Positions 53,796 through 62,922 are shown, counted from the first letter of the stretch. The stretch is 64,000 nt of DNA from an uncultured Lachnospiraceae bacterium (GCA_947571775.1 CANOZK010000002.1:186001-250000), one strand, 5' to 3'. The notes: generated from the sequence alone by a model not told the origin. Program-made: numbers and translations.

Positions 53796-55061
53796 ATGAA
53801 CGGATATTATGAACAAAACAATGCACCAGCTCCATATAGACCGCCCAATATGGGCTACGCCCCGCCACCTCCGCCGCCACCTAAGAAAACTTCAAAACTG
53901 ACTTGGGTCGTCGTCGCTGTTATTATCCTGCTCATTGCAGCTTATGCCATCCTCAGCAATCTTTTTAGCCCGGAAAAAGTTGCACAAAAGTATTTCAAAG
54001 CTGTTTTCAGCAGCAACTGGGCAACCGCATATGAATATCTGGAAGTGCCGGAGGGAGCGCTGATGACCAGCGCACATTTTTTGGAAGTCCACGAAGAAGA
54101 ACAACAGGCAAATGTAACGAACTTAAAAGTACAGGAATCAGGAAGCAAATCTGCTGCCGACAAGAACTTTATGCGGACATATACGGCTTATTACACGGTT
54201 AAGGGCGAGAACGACAGCAGGACGGAAGATATCCAGCTCGTAAAACAACAAGAAAAGAATCTTCTGGTGTTCCCCAAATGGAAAGTTTCCTCGGGTACTG
54301 TACTAGCCAAGAACTTTGTGATCTTCGCCCCATCGGGGTATGAAATCGCCGTGGATGGAGAGGTATTAAATCCCGTCAGCAAAGGTATGGACACGGTTGA
54401 TATAGAAGGAACAAAAGATATCGCCTCAGAGGGGATCAATGGTTATGATACATACATGGAAAATATGTTTATCGGACAACACGCCGTCACAGCCTCCGCC
54501 GAAAATCTAGAAACAGAAGAATTTACCTTCGATCTATACTCTGATGAAATGCAATATTATAAGGTAGATACCCTGGAAATAAGCGGGACTGCTGTTTCTG
54601 ATATGGAGTCCACTGTGCAGGACTTTATGAGATTGATTTATAAAGAAGCCCTGGCCCAGTCTAAGCCCTCGGAAGATTATTTCAACTATTGGGCGCAGGA
54701 AGGAGCAGACATAGAAGATACCCGTTTCATCCAGGAAGCGGCCAAAGAACTACACGAGGATTTGACTTCTGCCCTTAATGATCCGCATTATTATGACAAA
54801 ATACAATTTACCCGTATGGATTTTAGCAAGTATCAAAGCCAGGTAAATGAAATTTACAACGACGAGTCAGGTAATCTGTATGCGCGTCTATATGTGAATT
54901 ATCAATACGATTATACATATACCGGCGTATCCACTTCTTATCAAGGAATAACGAACAAAGAAGACCAGGAAAATTCAGGGAGCAGCGATATGACCGTAAC
55001 TTTTAAACTAGAAGATGGAAACTGGAAAATCTGCTTTGCCGACATGGATAGTGTATACTAA
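53796..55061 (+). CDS. Membrane-anchored protein with TcaA-like extracellular region
   Basis: 421 residues. A proline/tyrosine-rich cytoplasmic head (PYRPPNMGYAPPPPPPP), one membrane helix (LTWVVVAVIILLIAAYAIL), then an extracellular region. That begins with an NTF2-like helix pair (SPEKVAQKYFKAVFSSNWATAYEYLEVPEG) as in TcaA/YvbJ, followed by APSGYEIAVDGEVLNP, a known second module, and a second NTF2-like module at the end. It lacks the N-terminal zinc ribbon that its neighbours have. TcaA of Staphylococcus affects cell-wall teichoic acids and glycopeptide response; function here unknown. Confidence 0.72.
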   Translation: MNGYYEQNNAPAPYRPPNMGYAPPPPPPPKKTSKLTWVVVAVIILLIAAYAILSNLFSPEKVAQKYFKAVFSSNWATAYEYLEVPEGALMTSAHFLEVHEEEQQANVTNLKVQESGSKSAADKNFMRTYTAYYTVKGENDSRTEDIQLVKQQEKNLLVFPKWKVSSGTVLAKNFVIFAPSGYEIAVDGEVLNPVSKGMDTVDIEGTKDIASEGINGYDTYMENMFIGQHAVTASAENLETEEFTFDLYSDEMQYYKVDTLEISGTAVSDMESTVQDFMRLIYKEALAQSKPSEDYFNYWAQEGADIEDTRFIQEAAKELHEDLTSALNDPHYYDKIQFTRMDFSKYQSQVNEIYNDESGNLYARLYVNYQYDYTYTGVSTSYQGITNKEDQENSGSSDMTVTFKLEDGNWKICFADMDSVY

Positions 55062-55076
55062 AGAGGAGGTATTGAT

Positions 55077-55790
55077 ATGTTCTGTAGTCATTGTGGCAAA
55101 CAGATCTCTAACGTAAGTAAATTCTGTGGGTATTGCGGCCATTCCACAAAAGTTGCGCATGGTTCGCCATCCGATCAGCCATACGCACAGGCGGCTCGCC
55201 CTCAGGGATGCTGTCCTCCTTATGAGCACCCCCGTGGATATTCTTCTCCTACGCCTGGCATACCTAATATTTCGCCCGGCGCAGGCAAAGGCGTTGTCCA
55301 CACCGCCAGAAAGATAGGCACATACAAGATACTTCCAGTCATCGCAGCATTGATCTGTATTTTGATTGTGTTATTTTATAACCAATTCCTCAAAGCAGGA
55401 AAACCAGAAGATACGATCGCAGATCTGGAAAAAGCTCTGAATAACCTGGATACAGAAGCAATGCTGGAATGTTTTGACCAGCAGACACAGAAATTATATT
55501 CTGGAAGCTTTGCTTTGACCGGTTCCTTTTTTGATCTGGATTTGGAAGGTATTTCTGATTTGACAACGGGATTGGGCGGCATCATGGCAGGCACCGGGTT
55601 AACTCCCAAATTTACCATGAATGTATCAAATATCGAATATTCCAACAACAATGCTTGTATGGCCACGGTGAATATGACCGTATCCTACGAAGGAGAAACC
55701 GAATCGGAAACTGTACAACTTCCTATGAAAAAAATTGACCGGAAATGGGTTATCAGCATGGGAGCGCTAAGTGACTTTGTTTATAATTAG
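55077..55790 (+). CDS. Zinc-ribbon membrane protein with NTF2-like extracellular domain
   Basis: 237 residues. Zinc ribbon CSHCGK...CGYCGH at residues 3-22, a Pro/Gly-rich linker, one membrane helix (ILPVIAALICILIVLFYNQFL), and an extracellular domain beginning PEDTIADLEKALNNLDTEAMLECF, typical of NTF2-like/DUF4878-type folds. The domain ends VSYEGETESETVQLPMKKIDRKWVIS. AGAGGAGG lies ahead of the ATG; 15 bp after the TcaA-like gene. Confidence 0.75.
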   Translation: MFCSHCGKQISNVSKFCGYCGHSTKVAHGSPSDQPYAQAARPQGCCPPYEHPRGYSSPTPGIPNISPGAGKGVVHTARKIGTYKILPVIAALICILIVLFYNQFLKAGKPEDTIADLEKALNNLDTEAMLECFDQQTQKLYSGSFALTGSFFDLDLEGISDLTTGLGGIMAGTGLTPKFTMNVSNIEYSNNNACMATVNMTVSYEGETESETVQLPMKKIDRKWVISMGALSDFVYN

Positions 55791-55804
55791 AAAAGGAGAT
55801 GAAA

Positions 55805-56812
55805 ATGGCAAATTTTTGTAAAAGATGTGGGCGTCCGTTGCCCGAAGACGGCATTTGTAAATATTGTATCGATACAAATACAGATGATCATGCAACGGAA
55901 ACGCCATCCAATGAAAATCAGCAACAAGAACAACCCCACCAAAACCAATATCAGCAACAAGATCCATATCAACAGCAGGCGCCTTACCAGGGTCCCCAAG
56001 GCCAATATCAGCAGCAAGGCCCTTACCAGGGACAGTACCAGCAGCAAGGGCCCTACCAGGGGCAATACCAGCAGCAAGGCCCCTATCAAGGCCAATACCA
56101 GCAGCAGGGACCTTATCAGGGACAATATCAGCAAGGACCTTACAACAGCGGGATGAGTCGGGAGGCCGAATGGCTTAACAGCAAAAAAGACATGTTCGTC
56201 TCAGGGACCAAGAACATGTTTTCTGAGATTTTACCTGTAATGAAAGCGCCTATCACACGGGTCAAAAGTATCGCTTCCACCGGAAGCCCGGCCGTTGGAT
56301 TGGAATTCATAATCGCAAAAGCTGTTGTCGTACTCTTGATTATCCTGGTAGCGATCGCGAAGATTAGAAGTGAGATAGGACTAACCGAATACATATCCAT
56401 CCCCTATTTGAGGATTTTCTTCATCGCTATTCTCCTGACTGTGGGGATAGACTGTGCCGAGGCGTTATTCCTGCAAGTATTTACAGGTGTATTCAACGGA
56501 AAAACGAGTTACGCAAATATGATCACGATCGTGGGTGCGCGGGCAATGTATCAGGGTGTTTTCTTCCTGGTCTGCGCCGTACTGCTGCTGCTCTCTCCAG
56601 GAACTGCTTCCATATTGTTCATGATTGGGATGATCGTCTCACCCTATATAGAATTTGGCGGATACATGGCTGTTGCAGAAGTAAACGCAGACAGAAAACC
56701 TTATGTGTTCCTTATCGTCAACATCTGTATGATTCTGCTCTTAGGTGTTTTCATATACATTTTCGCCTCAGATCTTGTAACTTCTATGGGAAATATTTTG
56801 AATCAGTTCTGA
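55805..56812 (+). CDS. Zinc-ribbon protein with Gln/Tyr/Pro/Gly repeats and a multi-helix membrane domain
   Basis: 335 residues. Order: zinc ribbon (CKRCGR...CKYC, residues 5-22); a low-complexity region (about 35-115) with repeats of QYQQQGPYQG; a charged helix; and a C-terminal Yip1-like domain with about five hydrophobic segments (AKAVVVLLIILVAIA, IFFIAILLTVGIDC, GVFFLVCAVLLLLS and others). The ATG at 55805 is chosen because AAAGGAG lies 7 bases ahead; an ATG at 55799 is too close. The repeat region is long, uncharged and tyrosine-rich, a prion-like composition. Last gene of the zinc-ribbon run; a strong terminator follows. Confidence 0.75.
   Translation: MANFCKRCGRPLPEDGICKYCIDTNTDDHATETPSNENQQQEQPHQNQYQQQDPYQQQAPYQGPQGQYQQQGPYQGQYQQQGPYQGQYQQQGPYQGQYQQQGPYQGQYQQGPYNSGMSREAEWLNSKKDMFVSGTKNMFSEILPVMKAPITRVKSIASTGSPAVGLEFIIAKAVVVLLIILVAIAKIRSEIGLTEYISIPYLRIFFIAILLTVGIDCAEALFLQVFTGVFNGKTSYANMITIVGARAMYQGVFFLVCAVLLLLSPGTASILFMIGMIVSPYIEFGGYMAVAEVNADRKPYVFLIVNICMILLLGVFIYIFASDLVTSMGNILNQF
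56003..56143 (+). repeat. In-gene tandem repeat, 30-bp unit
   Basis: Four full 30-bp units (starting 56003, 56033, 56063 and 56093) and a shortened fifth encode QYQQQGPYQG. Third-base changes between units show the protein sequence is being kept. Length changes by slippage are possible. Confidence 0.9.
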
Positions 56813-56851
56813 TACAATCATGTCTCTAAAACAGTAAAAGCATTTGATTAC

Positions 56852-56893
56852 AAAGCTGCTGTACAAAAAAAATATCTCGTACAGCAGCTTTTT
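56852..56893 (+). terminator. Intrinsic terminator of the zinc-ribbon cluster
   Basis: AAAGCTGCTGTAC and GTACAGCAGCTTT form a perfect stem of 13 bp, followed by TTTCTT. Strong on the plus strand. Confidence 0.92.
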
Positions 56894-56924
56894 CTTGTTG
56901 CCTCGATCCGGTTTTGTGGAAACA

Positions 56925-56953
56925 TTGACAAACGATTTAAATCACCCTATAAT
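56925..56953 (+). promoter_or_regulatory. Consensus promoter of the iorAB operon
   Basis: TTGACA (56925-56930), 17 bp, TATAAT (56948-56953): a perfect sigma-A promoter, about 100 bp before iorA. Confidence 0.92.
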
Positions 56954-57003
56954 AGCCATATATCTATACAATTGCATTAAAAAACAGACAGTTCGTGATT
57001 TGT

Positions 57004-57029
57004 GTACTCTTGGAAGGTTCCAAGGGTAC
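57004..57029 (+). promoter_or_regulatory. Palindrome in the iorA leader
   Basis: GTACTCTTGGAA-GG-TTCCAAGGGTAC is an almost perfect 26-bp inverted repeat, about 45 bp after the predicted start site and 31 bp before iorA. ATCCTTTTAG follows. It may be a repressor site or a leader hairpin. Confidence 0.5.
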
Positions 57030-57060
57030 ATCCTTTTAGAAATGGAGGCATGGTTAATAA

Positions 57061-58842
57061 ATGAGACAATTAATGACTGGCGATGAAGCGATAGCAAGAG
57101 GTGCATACGAAGCGGGTGTGCGCCATGCAGCCGCGTATCCGGGAACGCCCAGTACAGAAATCTTGGAAAACCTGTCGGGTTATCAAGAGATTGAGACAGA
57201 ATGGGCACCGAATGAGAAAGTTGCCCTGGAGTCGGCTATCGGCGCGGCCATAGCGGGGGTTCGGAGCATGGCGTCCATGAAGCATGTGGGCGTAAACGTA
57301 GCGGCCGACCCTTTATTTACCTGGGCTTATATGGGGGTAAATGCTGGAAACGTATTGATCACAGCGGACGAGCCAGGCATGTACTCTTCCCAGAATGAGC
57401 AGGATAACCGGAATTATGCCAAAGCAGCCAAATGGGCGATGATGGAGCCGTCCGATTCCCAGGAATGCCTGGATATGGTCAAAGCCGCCTACGAATTGAG
57501 CGAATCTTACGATACTCCGGTGATGGTGCGCATGACCACCAGGGTCTGCCATTCCAAATCCATTGTGGAGCTGGGCGAGCGCAAAGAAGCGCCTGCCAAA
57601 GAATGGGAAAAAAATCCGGCAAAATATGTCTGTCTTCCCGCCATTGCCCGGAATCTGCGCGTAAAGCTGGAAGAGCGTATGAAAGAGCTGGAAGCATACA
57701 GCGAGAAATCCCCGTTTAACCGCGCGGAATATGGATCGGGCAAAGTCGGAGTCATTGCCTCCGGGATTTGCTATTTCTATGGAAAAGAAGTTTTTGGAGA
57801 AGAAGCTTCTTATCTAAAATTAGGCTTCACACATCCTCTTCCCAAGAAAATGATCCAGGATTTCTGCAGCCGCATGGATACCGTTTACATATTGGAAGAA
57901 AACGATCCATATATCCAGGAATTTGTAGAAAGGTTGGGCGTAACCTGCAAGATTGTGGGGAAAGACACCTTCCCGCCTTACGGGGAAATGACCCCAGATG
58001 TGATCCGCAAACGCGCCAAGGGAGAAGCGTTTAAGACGATTGACTTCGACAAGTCAAAACTGATTGCCCGCGCACCGGCTTTCTGTGCCGGCTGTCCGCA
58101 TCGCGGTCTGTTTTATCGGCTGGGCAAGCGCAAGGATATTATGATCAGCGGGGACATCGGCTGCTATACTCTGGCCGCAGGCAAACCTTTTACGGCTATG
58201 GATTCCACCGTCTGCATGGGAGCAAGCTTTTCCATCGGCCATGGGGCGCAGAAGGCATTTAACCAGACGGGTTCTGGAAAAAGGGTCGTAGCAGTTCTCG
58301 GAGACTCCACCTTTTTCCACACGGGCATCAACTCCCTGATCAACACCGTGTATAACCAGAGCAATACCGTCAACATTATACTGGATAACCGTATTACCGG
58401 CATGACTGGACATCAGGACAATCCAGGCACAGGGTTCAACGCCAAAGGAGAGCCTACTACTCTGATTCAGATCGAAGAATTGGTACGTGCAATCGGCGTT
58501 CGTCATATTCGCGTTATAAATCCAAACAACCTGGAGGAAGTAGACCATACACTGGATGAACTCCTGGCTTTGGATGAACCTTCTGTGATTATCACCAGAT
58601 GGCCCTGCGCGCTGAAGAAATTTTCCCAGGCAGATAGGAATGAATTTACAGATTTGTTTGCCAGCAGAAACAAGGTGTTGGAGGAAAAATGCGTGGGATG
58701 CAAGAAATGCTTGAAAGCGGGTTGTCCGGCCATGTCCTTTGATTCGGAAACAAAAAAAGCAGTCATTCATCAGACACAGTGCGTAGGATGCGACGTGTGC
58801 ACGCAGATCTGCAAAAAAGACGCCATCGTAAAGGAGGGTTAG
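57061..58842 (+). CDS. iorA: Indolepyruvate:ferredoxin oxidoreductase, alpha subunit
   Basis: 593 residues. Oxidatively decarboxylates aryl pyruvates made by transamination of aromatic amino acids to aryl-acetyl-CoA, reducing ferredoxin. Pyrimidine-binding domain first (MTGDEAIARGAYEAGVRHAAAYPGTPSTEI), then the thiamine-diphosphate motif GDIGCYTL and GDSTFFHTGINSLINTVYNQSN, and a C-terminal pair of 4Fe-4S clusters (CVGCKKCLKAGCP, CVGCDVCTQICKK). Works with IorB, encoded 3 bp later. Confidence 0.95.
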   Translation: MRQLMTGDEAIARGAYEAGVRHAAAYPGTPSTEILENLSGYQEIETEWAPNEKVALESAIGAAIAGVRSMASMKHVGVNVAADPLFTWAYMGVNAGNVLITADEPGMYSSQNEQDNRNYAKAAKWAMMEPSDSQECLDMVKAAYELSESYDTPVMVRMTTRVCHSKSIVELGERKEAPAKEWEKNPAKYVCLPAIARNLRVKLEERMKELEAYSEKSPFNRAEYGSGKVGVIASGICYFYGKEVFGEEASYLKLGFTHPLPKKMIQDFCSRMDTVYILEENDPYIQEFVERLGVTCKIVGKDTFPPYGEMTPDVIRKRAKGEAFKTIDFDKSKLIARAPAFCAGCPHRGLFYRLGKRKDIMISGDIGCYTLAAGKPFTAMDSTVCMGASFSIGHGAQKAFNQTGSGKRVVAVLGDSTFFHTGINSLINTVYNQSNTVNIILDNRITGMTGHQDNPGTGFNAKGEPTTLIQIEELVRAIGVRHIRVINPNNLEEVDHTLDELLALDEPSVIITRWPCALKKFSQADRNEFTDLFASRNKVLEEKCVGCKKCLKAGCPAMSFDSETKKAVIHQTQCVGCDVCTQICKKDAIVKEG

Positions 58843-58845
58843 GTT

Positions 58846-59424
58846 ATGACAAAGAGCATTTTATTGGTAGGCGTAGGCGGCCAGGGAACCATCCTGGCCA
58901 GCAAGATATTGACAACGGGTCTGATGGAAGCCGGATACGATGTAAAAATGAGTGAGATCCACGGCATGTCCCAGAGAGGAGGAAGCGTCTCCTCCCAGGT
59001 GCGCTACGGTGAGAAAGTGTATTCGCCCGTAATTGAAAAAGGCGCGGCAGATATGGTCGTGGCATTTGAGAAAATGGAAGCCCTGCGCAGTCTGGATTAT
59101 CTAAAAGACGGCGGCACGCTGGTAGTAAATAACGAAGAAATCCCTTCCCAATCGGTGGTAATTGGAGAAGAAGCGTATCCTGCGGATGTGCTGGAGGAAA
59201 TCCGCAGACATGTAGACCAGGTAAAAGTAGTGGACGCCAGCGGCATGGCGCAAAAACTGGGAAATGAGAAAGCGGCCAATATGGTCTTATTGGGAACAAT
59301 CATTCACGCTATGGGGCTGGAACAGATTCATTGGGATGCGATTTTAAAAGACAACATTAAGCCAAAATTTCTGGAATTGAATCAGAAAGCAATTCAGATG
59401 GGCATGGGTGCGGTGAGGGAATAG
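58846..59424 (+). CDS. iorB: Indolepyruvate:ferredoxin oxidoreductase, beta subunit
   Basis: 192 residues. Gamma/delta-type domain of 2-oxoacid oxidoreductases: ILLVGVGGQGTILASKILTTGL, EIHGMSQRGGSVSSQVRYG, ANMVLLGTIIHAMGL. Oxygen-sensitive partner of IorA. AAAGGAGG lies at the end of iorA. Confidence 0.95.
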   Translation: MTKSILLVGVGGQGTILASKILTTGLMEAGYDVKMSEIHGMSQRGGSVSSQVRYGEKVYSPVIEKGAADMVVAFEKMEALRSLDYLKDGGTLVVNNEEIPSQSVVIGEEAYPADVLEEIRRHVDQVKVVDASGMAQKLGNEKAANMVLLGTIIHAMGLEQIHWDAILKDNIKPKFLELNQKAIQMGMGAVRE

Positions 59425-59865
59425 ATGATGATAACGCCTTATATTATTTTTCACGGCGAATGCAAAGAAGCCTTGAAATTCTATCAGGAAGTTTTTCACT
59501 GCTGTGTAAAAATAAAACAACTCTATGAAGACTATGTGCCGGAAGGCTTGAAGGATATTCCGCCCGATCTGGCGCATTGGGTTTTACACGCGGAGCTGGA
59601 TATATGCGGGACTGGAGTCTGGTTTGCGGATGAGGCGGTCGATCCCATAAATAAGGGAAATCATCTTAGATTGACCGTCACTGTGCCGACCAGAGAAGAA
59701 GCGCAGGAAATTTATGAAAGATTTATAGAAGGCGCACGTATTGTTCTGCCGCCGACCGAAACTTTTTACAGTACCTTTCACGCGGAAATATTTGATAAAT
59801 ATGGAATCGGCTGGAATATCGTGGCGGAAGAAGCGCCCATGCAATGCGAGGAGGAAATGATATGA
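59425..59865 (+). CDS. VOC-family protein (PhnB/glyoxalase-like)
   Basis: 146 residues. PhnB-like fold: MITPYIIFHGECKEALKFYQEVF opens it, with ELDICGTGVWFADEAVD, TVTVPTREEAQEIYERF and a YGIGWNIVA end. Members are small dimers used in many roles (isomerase, resistance, dioxygenase); no metal site can be assigned here. Begins directly after iorB and overlaps the aminotransferase by 4 bp. Its link to aryl-pyruvate use is only by position. A second ATG at 59428 is an equal start choice. Confidence 0.82.
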   Translation: MMITPYIIFHGECKEALKFYQEVFHCCVKIKQLYEDYVPEGLKDIPPDLAHWVLHAELDICGTGVWFADEAVDPINKGNHLRLTVTVPTREEAQEIYERFIEGARIVLPPTETFYSTFHAEIFDKYGIGWNIVAEEAPMQCEEEMI

Positions 59866-61046
59866 TATCGGAAAAAATGAAGCCTCTGGTTCAGAACAAT
59901 TCTGCCATACGCGCAATGTTTGAGGAGGGAAATCGGCTTCGCGCCAAATACGGCGCGGATAAGGTGTTTGATTTTAGCCTGGGAAATCCCAACGTACCCG
60001 CGCCAGAGCAGGTAAAAGAGGCAATCATCGATTTGGTAAATAACGAGGACCCGACAGTTCTCCATGGATATATGAGCAACGCAGGCTTTGAGGATGTGCG
60101 CCAAAGCATTGCCGCGTCTTTGAACCGGAGATTCGGGACAAACTTCCAGTCAAAGAACCTGATTATGACCGTAGGCGCGGCCAGCGGCCTGAATGTAATC
60201 TTAAAGACCGTAGTCAATCCTGGAGAAGAGGTCATCGTATTTGCCCCTTATTTCCTAGAATACGGTTCTTATGTGCGCAATTACGATGGAAAACTAGTGG
60301 AGATTACCCCAGATACCGCCACCTTTCAGCCAAACCTTCAGGAATTTGAACAGAAAATCACAGCGAAAACCAGGGCGGTGATCGTCAATACGCCCCACAA
60401 TCCCACGGGCGTGGTGTATTCCGAGGAAACGATTCAAAAGCTGGCGGCTATCCTGGAAGCCAAACAAAAGGAATTCCAGAACGTAATTTACCTGATTTCG
60501 GATGAACCTTACCGGGAACTGGCCTATGACAATGTGCAAGTCCCCTATTTGACGAAATATTATGCCAACACCATTGTGGGCTACTCTTACAGCAAATCCC
60601 TGTCCCTTCCAGGGGAGCGCATCGGCTATCTGGTGATACCCGACGAAGTGGACGGGAGCGAGGAAGTCATCACAGCGGCCTCCATCGCCAACCGTATCAA
60701 CGGTTCTGTAAACGCGCCTTCCCTGATTCAAAAAGTCATTGGCCGCTGCGTGGACGCCCAGGTGGATTTGGCCTATTACGACAGAAACCGTATAGCTTTG
60801 TATGAAGGGCTAAAAGAATGCGGGCTGGAATGCATCAAACCACAGGGAGCATTTTACTTGTTTGTAAAATCTCCGGTGGCAGATGAGAAAGCATTCTGTC
60901 AGGCTGGAAAGAAATATAACATTCTTATGGTGCCCGGCAGCTCCTTTGCCTGCCCCGGCTATGTGCGCCTGGCCTATTGCGTATCCTATGAAACGATTGT
61001 CAATTCCCTGCCCGCGTTCCGGGAATTGATGAAAGAGTATCAATAA
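59862..61046 (+). CDS. PLP-dependent aminotransferase (class I/II)
   Basis: 394 residues. Fold-type I: FSLGNPNVPAPEQV, TVGAASGLNVILKTV, NTPHNPTGVVYSEET, LISDEPYRELAYD and the Schiff-base Lys in SYSKSLSLPGERIGYL. Converts an amino acid to its 2-oxo acid; together with IorAB an aromatic amino acid is the likely substrate. Start ATG at 59862 has GAGGAGG; it overlaps the preceding stop. Confidence 0.9.
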   Translation: MISEKMKPLVQNNSAIRAMFEEGNRLRAKYGADKVFDFSLGNPNVPAPEQVKEAIIDLVNNEDPTVLHGYMSNAGFEDVRQSIAASLNRRFGTNFQSKNLIMTVGAASGLNVILKTVVNPGEEVIVFAPYFLEYGSYVRNYDGKLVEITPDTATFQPNLQEFEQKITAKTRAVIVNTPHNPTGVVYSEETIQKLAAILEAKQKEFQNVIYLISDEPYRELAYDNVQVPYLTKYYANTIVGYSYSKSLSLPGERIGYLVIPDEVDGSEEVITAASIANRINGSVNAPSLIQKVIGRCVDAQVDLAYYDRNRIALYEGLKECGLECIKPQGAFYLFVKSPVADEKAFCQAGKKYNILMVPGSSFACPGYVRLAYCVSYETIVNSLPAFRELMKEYQ

Positions 61047-61051
61047 AACTT

Positions 61052-61570
61052 ATGCAGACGAAAGAACAACAGATCATCACACTATCCATGGAGATGATCC
61101 AATATTATCAGGGGGATCCCCGCCGTATTCAGCATTTCCTCAAAGTACACAGCCTTGCTCGTCTTATCGGGCAAGAGGAAAAACTGGACGGTGAGACACA
61201 ATTTATCCTGGAGGCGGCCGCCCTGGTTCACGATATTGGAATCAAACAGGCAGAAAAGAAATACGGAAAATGCGGCGGCAAACTGCAGGAACAGGAAGGG
61301 CCAAGCGAGGCTTCTAAGATGCTGAAACGCTTGGGATTTGAGGCAAAATTCATCGAAAGGGTCTGTTATCTGGTGGGGCGCCATCACACATATGACGACA
61401 TTTCGGGAGAAGATTACCAGATATTGGTGGAAGCAGATTTTCTCGTAAATTTCTATGAAGATCAGACAAACCCTGCGGCGATAAAAACAGTATACGATAG
61501 AATCTTTGTGACAGAAACCGGAAAGAACCTTTGCAGGATCCTATATGGAGAAGGAGGTCAGGCAGAATGA
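61052..61570 (+). CDS. HD-domain phosphohydrolase
   Basis: 172 residues. HD-type metal site: RRIQHFLKVHSLARLIG gives the first His, EAAALVHDIGIKQAEKKYG the HD pair, VGRHHTYDD and ILVEADFLVNFYED later ligands. Small HD proteins like this act on nucleotides or other phosphate esters; substrate unknown. Overlaps the next gene by 4 bp (ATGA). Confidence 0.8.
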   Translation: MQTKEQQIITLSMEMIQYYQGDPRRIQHFLKVHSLARLIGQEEKLDGETQFILEAAALVHDIGIKQAEKKYGKCGGKLQEQEGPSEASKMLKRLGFEAKFIERVCYLVGRHHTYDDISGEDYQILVEADFLVNFYEDQTNPAAIKTVYDRIFVTETGKNLCRILYGEGGQAE

Positions 61571-62091
61571 AGGTACTGGTAATAGTAGATATGCAGAATG
61601 ATTTTATTGACGGGTCTTTGGGAACGAAAGAAGCGCAGGAAATATTACCCCAGGTAGCCGAGAAGGCGCGCGGGTTTGACGGCAGAATCGTATTTACCAG
61701 GGATACCCACGAGGAAGATTATCTGCACACTCAGGAAGGGCGCAAGCTTCCAGTAAAACATTGTATCCACAATACAGACGGATGGCAGATTCACGAAACC
61801 TTACAGCCGTTTTGTTCTGGCCAGCCGGTGGACAAAGTAACGTTTGGCAGCGTGGAGCTGGGCAAGCAGATGGCAGCGTGGAACCAGGAAGATCCAATCA
61901 CATCCATTGAACTGGTAGGGCTATGCACGGATATCTGTGTCATCTCCAACGCCCTGTTGCTAAAAGCTTTTTTGCCAGAGACAGAGATTGTTGTGGACGC
62001 CGCATGCTGCGCTGGAGTAACGCCAGAGAGCCATGAACGAGCTTTGGCGGCGATGGAAGCCTGTCAGATCGCTGTTAAAAGGGAATCGTAA
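61567..62091 (+). CDS. Isochorismatase-family cysteine hydrolase (nicotinamidase-like)
   Basis: 174 residues. VLVIVDMQNDFIDGSLGT carries the catalytic Asp, GRIVFTRDTHEEDYLHTQEG the next motif, and GLCTDICVISNALLL the nucleophile Cys (LCTDIC) preceded by a cis-peptide segment. DTH in the metal region fits nicotinamidase (PncA), which makes nicotinate from nicotinamide, but a related amidase cannot be excluded. AAGGAGG before the ATG; end of the iorAB operon. Confidence 0.85.
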   Translation: MKVLVIVDMQNDFIDGSLGTKEAQEILPQVAEKARGFDGRIVFTRDTHEEDYLHTQEGRKLPVKHCIHNTDGWQIHETLQPFCSGQPVDKVTFGSVELGKQMAAWNQEDPITSIELVGLCTDICVISNALLLKAFLPETEIVVDAACCAGVTPESHERALAAMEACQIAVKRES

Positions 62092-62106
62092 GGCTTGCGT
62101 GAAATA

Positions 62107-62166
62107 AAAATTTGGACGGAGGGTAAAAGCAATGGACCTTGTTGCTTTACCCTCCGTCCAAATTTT
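62107..62166 (+). terminator. Bidirectional terminator
   Basis: AAAATTTGGACGGAGGGT and ACCCTCCGTCCAAATTTT, extended by AAGCAA/TTGCTT, form a very long stem between convergent genes. A and T runs on both sides let it end transcripts from each strand. Confidence 0.93.
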
Positions 62167-62181
62167 GGTTTGAGTAAAATA

Positions 62182-62922
62182 TCAGATGACTTTGGAGAGA
62201 AAATCCTTTAACCGGGGATTCTTCGGGTTTCCAAAGAATTCCTGGGGAGGCGCATCCTCCAACAATTCCCCATCAGCCATAAACAATACCCGGCTGGCCA
62301 CTTCTTTGGCAAAGCCCATCTCATGGGTGACCACAGCCATGGTCATGCCGCCTTTGGCCAGTTCTCTCATAATATCCAGGACTTCCCCCACCATTTCCGG
62401 GTCCAGAGCCGATGTGGGCTCGTCGAACAGCATCACATCTGGATTCATGGCCAAGGCCCGCGCAATGGCGATCCGCTGTTTCTGGCCGCCAGAGAGCATA
62501 GCAGGATAAGAGTCTGCTTTGTCGGGCAGCCCCACCCGTTGCAGAAGTTCCATAGCTTTTTTGTCCGCATCCTGCGCGGACACCCCTTTCAATTTCCGGG
62601 GAGCCAGGGTGATATTGTCCCGGATGGTCAGATGCGGGAACAGGTTAAAGTGCTGAAAGACCATGCCCATCTTCTGGCGGTGCTGATCGATGTTGGTCTT
62701 TTTATCCAAAATATTGGTTCCCTCAAAGATCACCTGTCCTTGGGTTGCCTCTTCCAGACGGTTCATGCAGCGCAGAAATGTGCTTTTCCCGGAACCGGAG
62801 GGTCCTACGATAAAGACTACTTCCCCCGGATAAATATTGGTGGAAATATTTTTCAGAGCGTTTACGGTTCCAAAGCTTTTGGTAAGATTTTTGATTTCTA
62901 TCAATGGTTTATCGGCGTTCAC
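62182..62922 (-). CDS. glnQ: Polar amino-acid ABC transporter ATPase (GlnQ-like)
   Basis: 246 residues. Walker [15 protein letters not shown]-loop [12 protein letters not shown] (the polar amino-acid subfamily mark), signature [15 protein letters not shown] and Walker [21 protein letters not shown]. Drives import by the fused binding-protein/permease upstream, and overlaps its end by 14 bp. The start codon is GTG at 62922, with AAAGGAGG 10 bases ahead. Confidence 0.93.
   Translation of the reverse strand: MNADKPLIEIKNLTKSFGTVNALKNISTNIYPGEVVFIVGPSGSGKSTFLRCMNRLEEATQGQVIFEGTNILDKKTNIDQHRQKMGMVFQHFNLFPHLTIRDNITLAPRKLKGVSAQDADKKAMELLQRVGLPDKADSYPAMLSGGQKQRIAIARALAMNPDVMLFDEPTSALDPEMVGEVLDIMRELAKGGMTMAVVTHEMGFAKEVASRVLFMADGELLEDAPPQEFFGNPKNPRLKDFLSKVI

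Noticed and set aside
56003..56143. Tandem repeats as a CRISPR-like array
   Set aside because: No spacers; the 30-bp units are contiguous, in frame, and vary at third codon positions.
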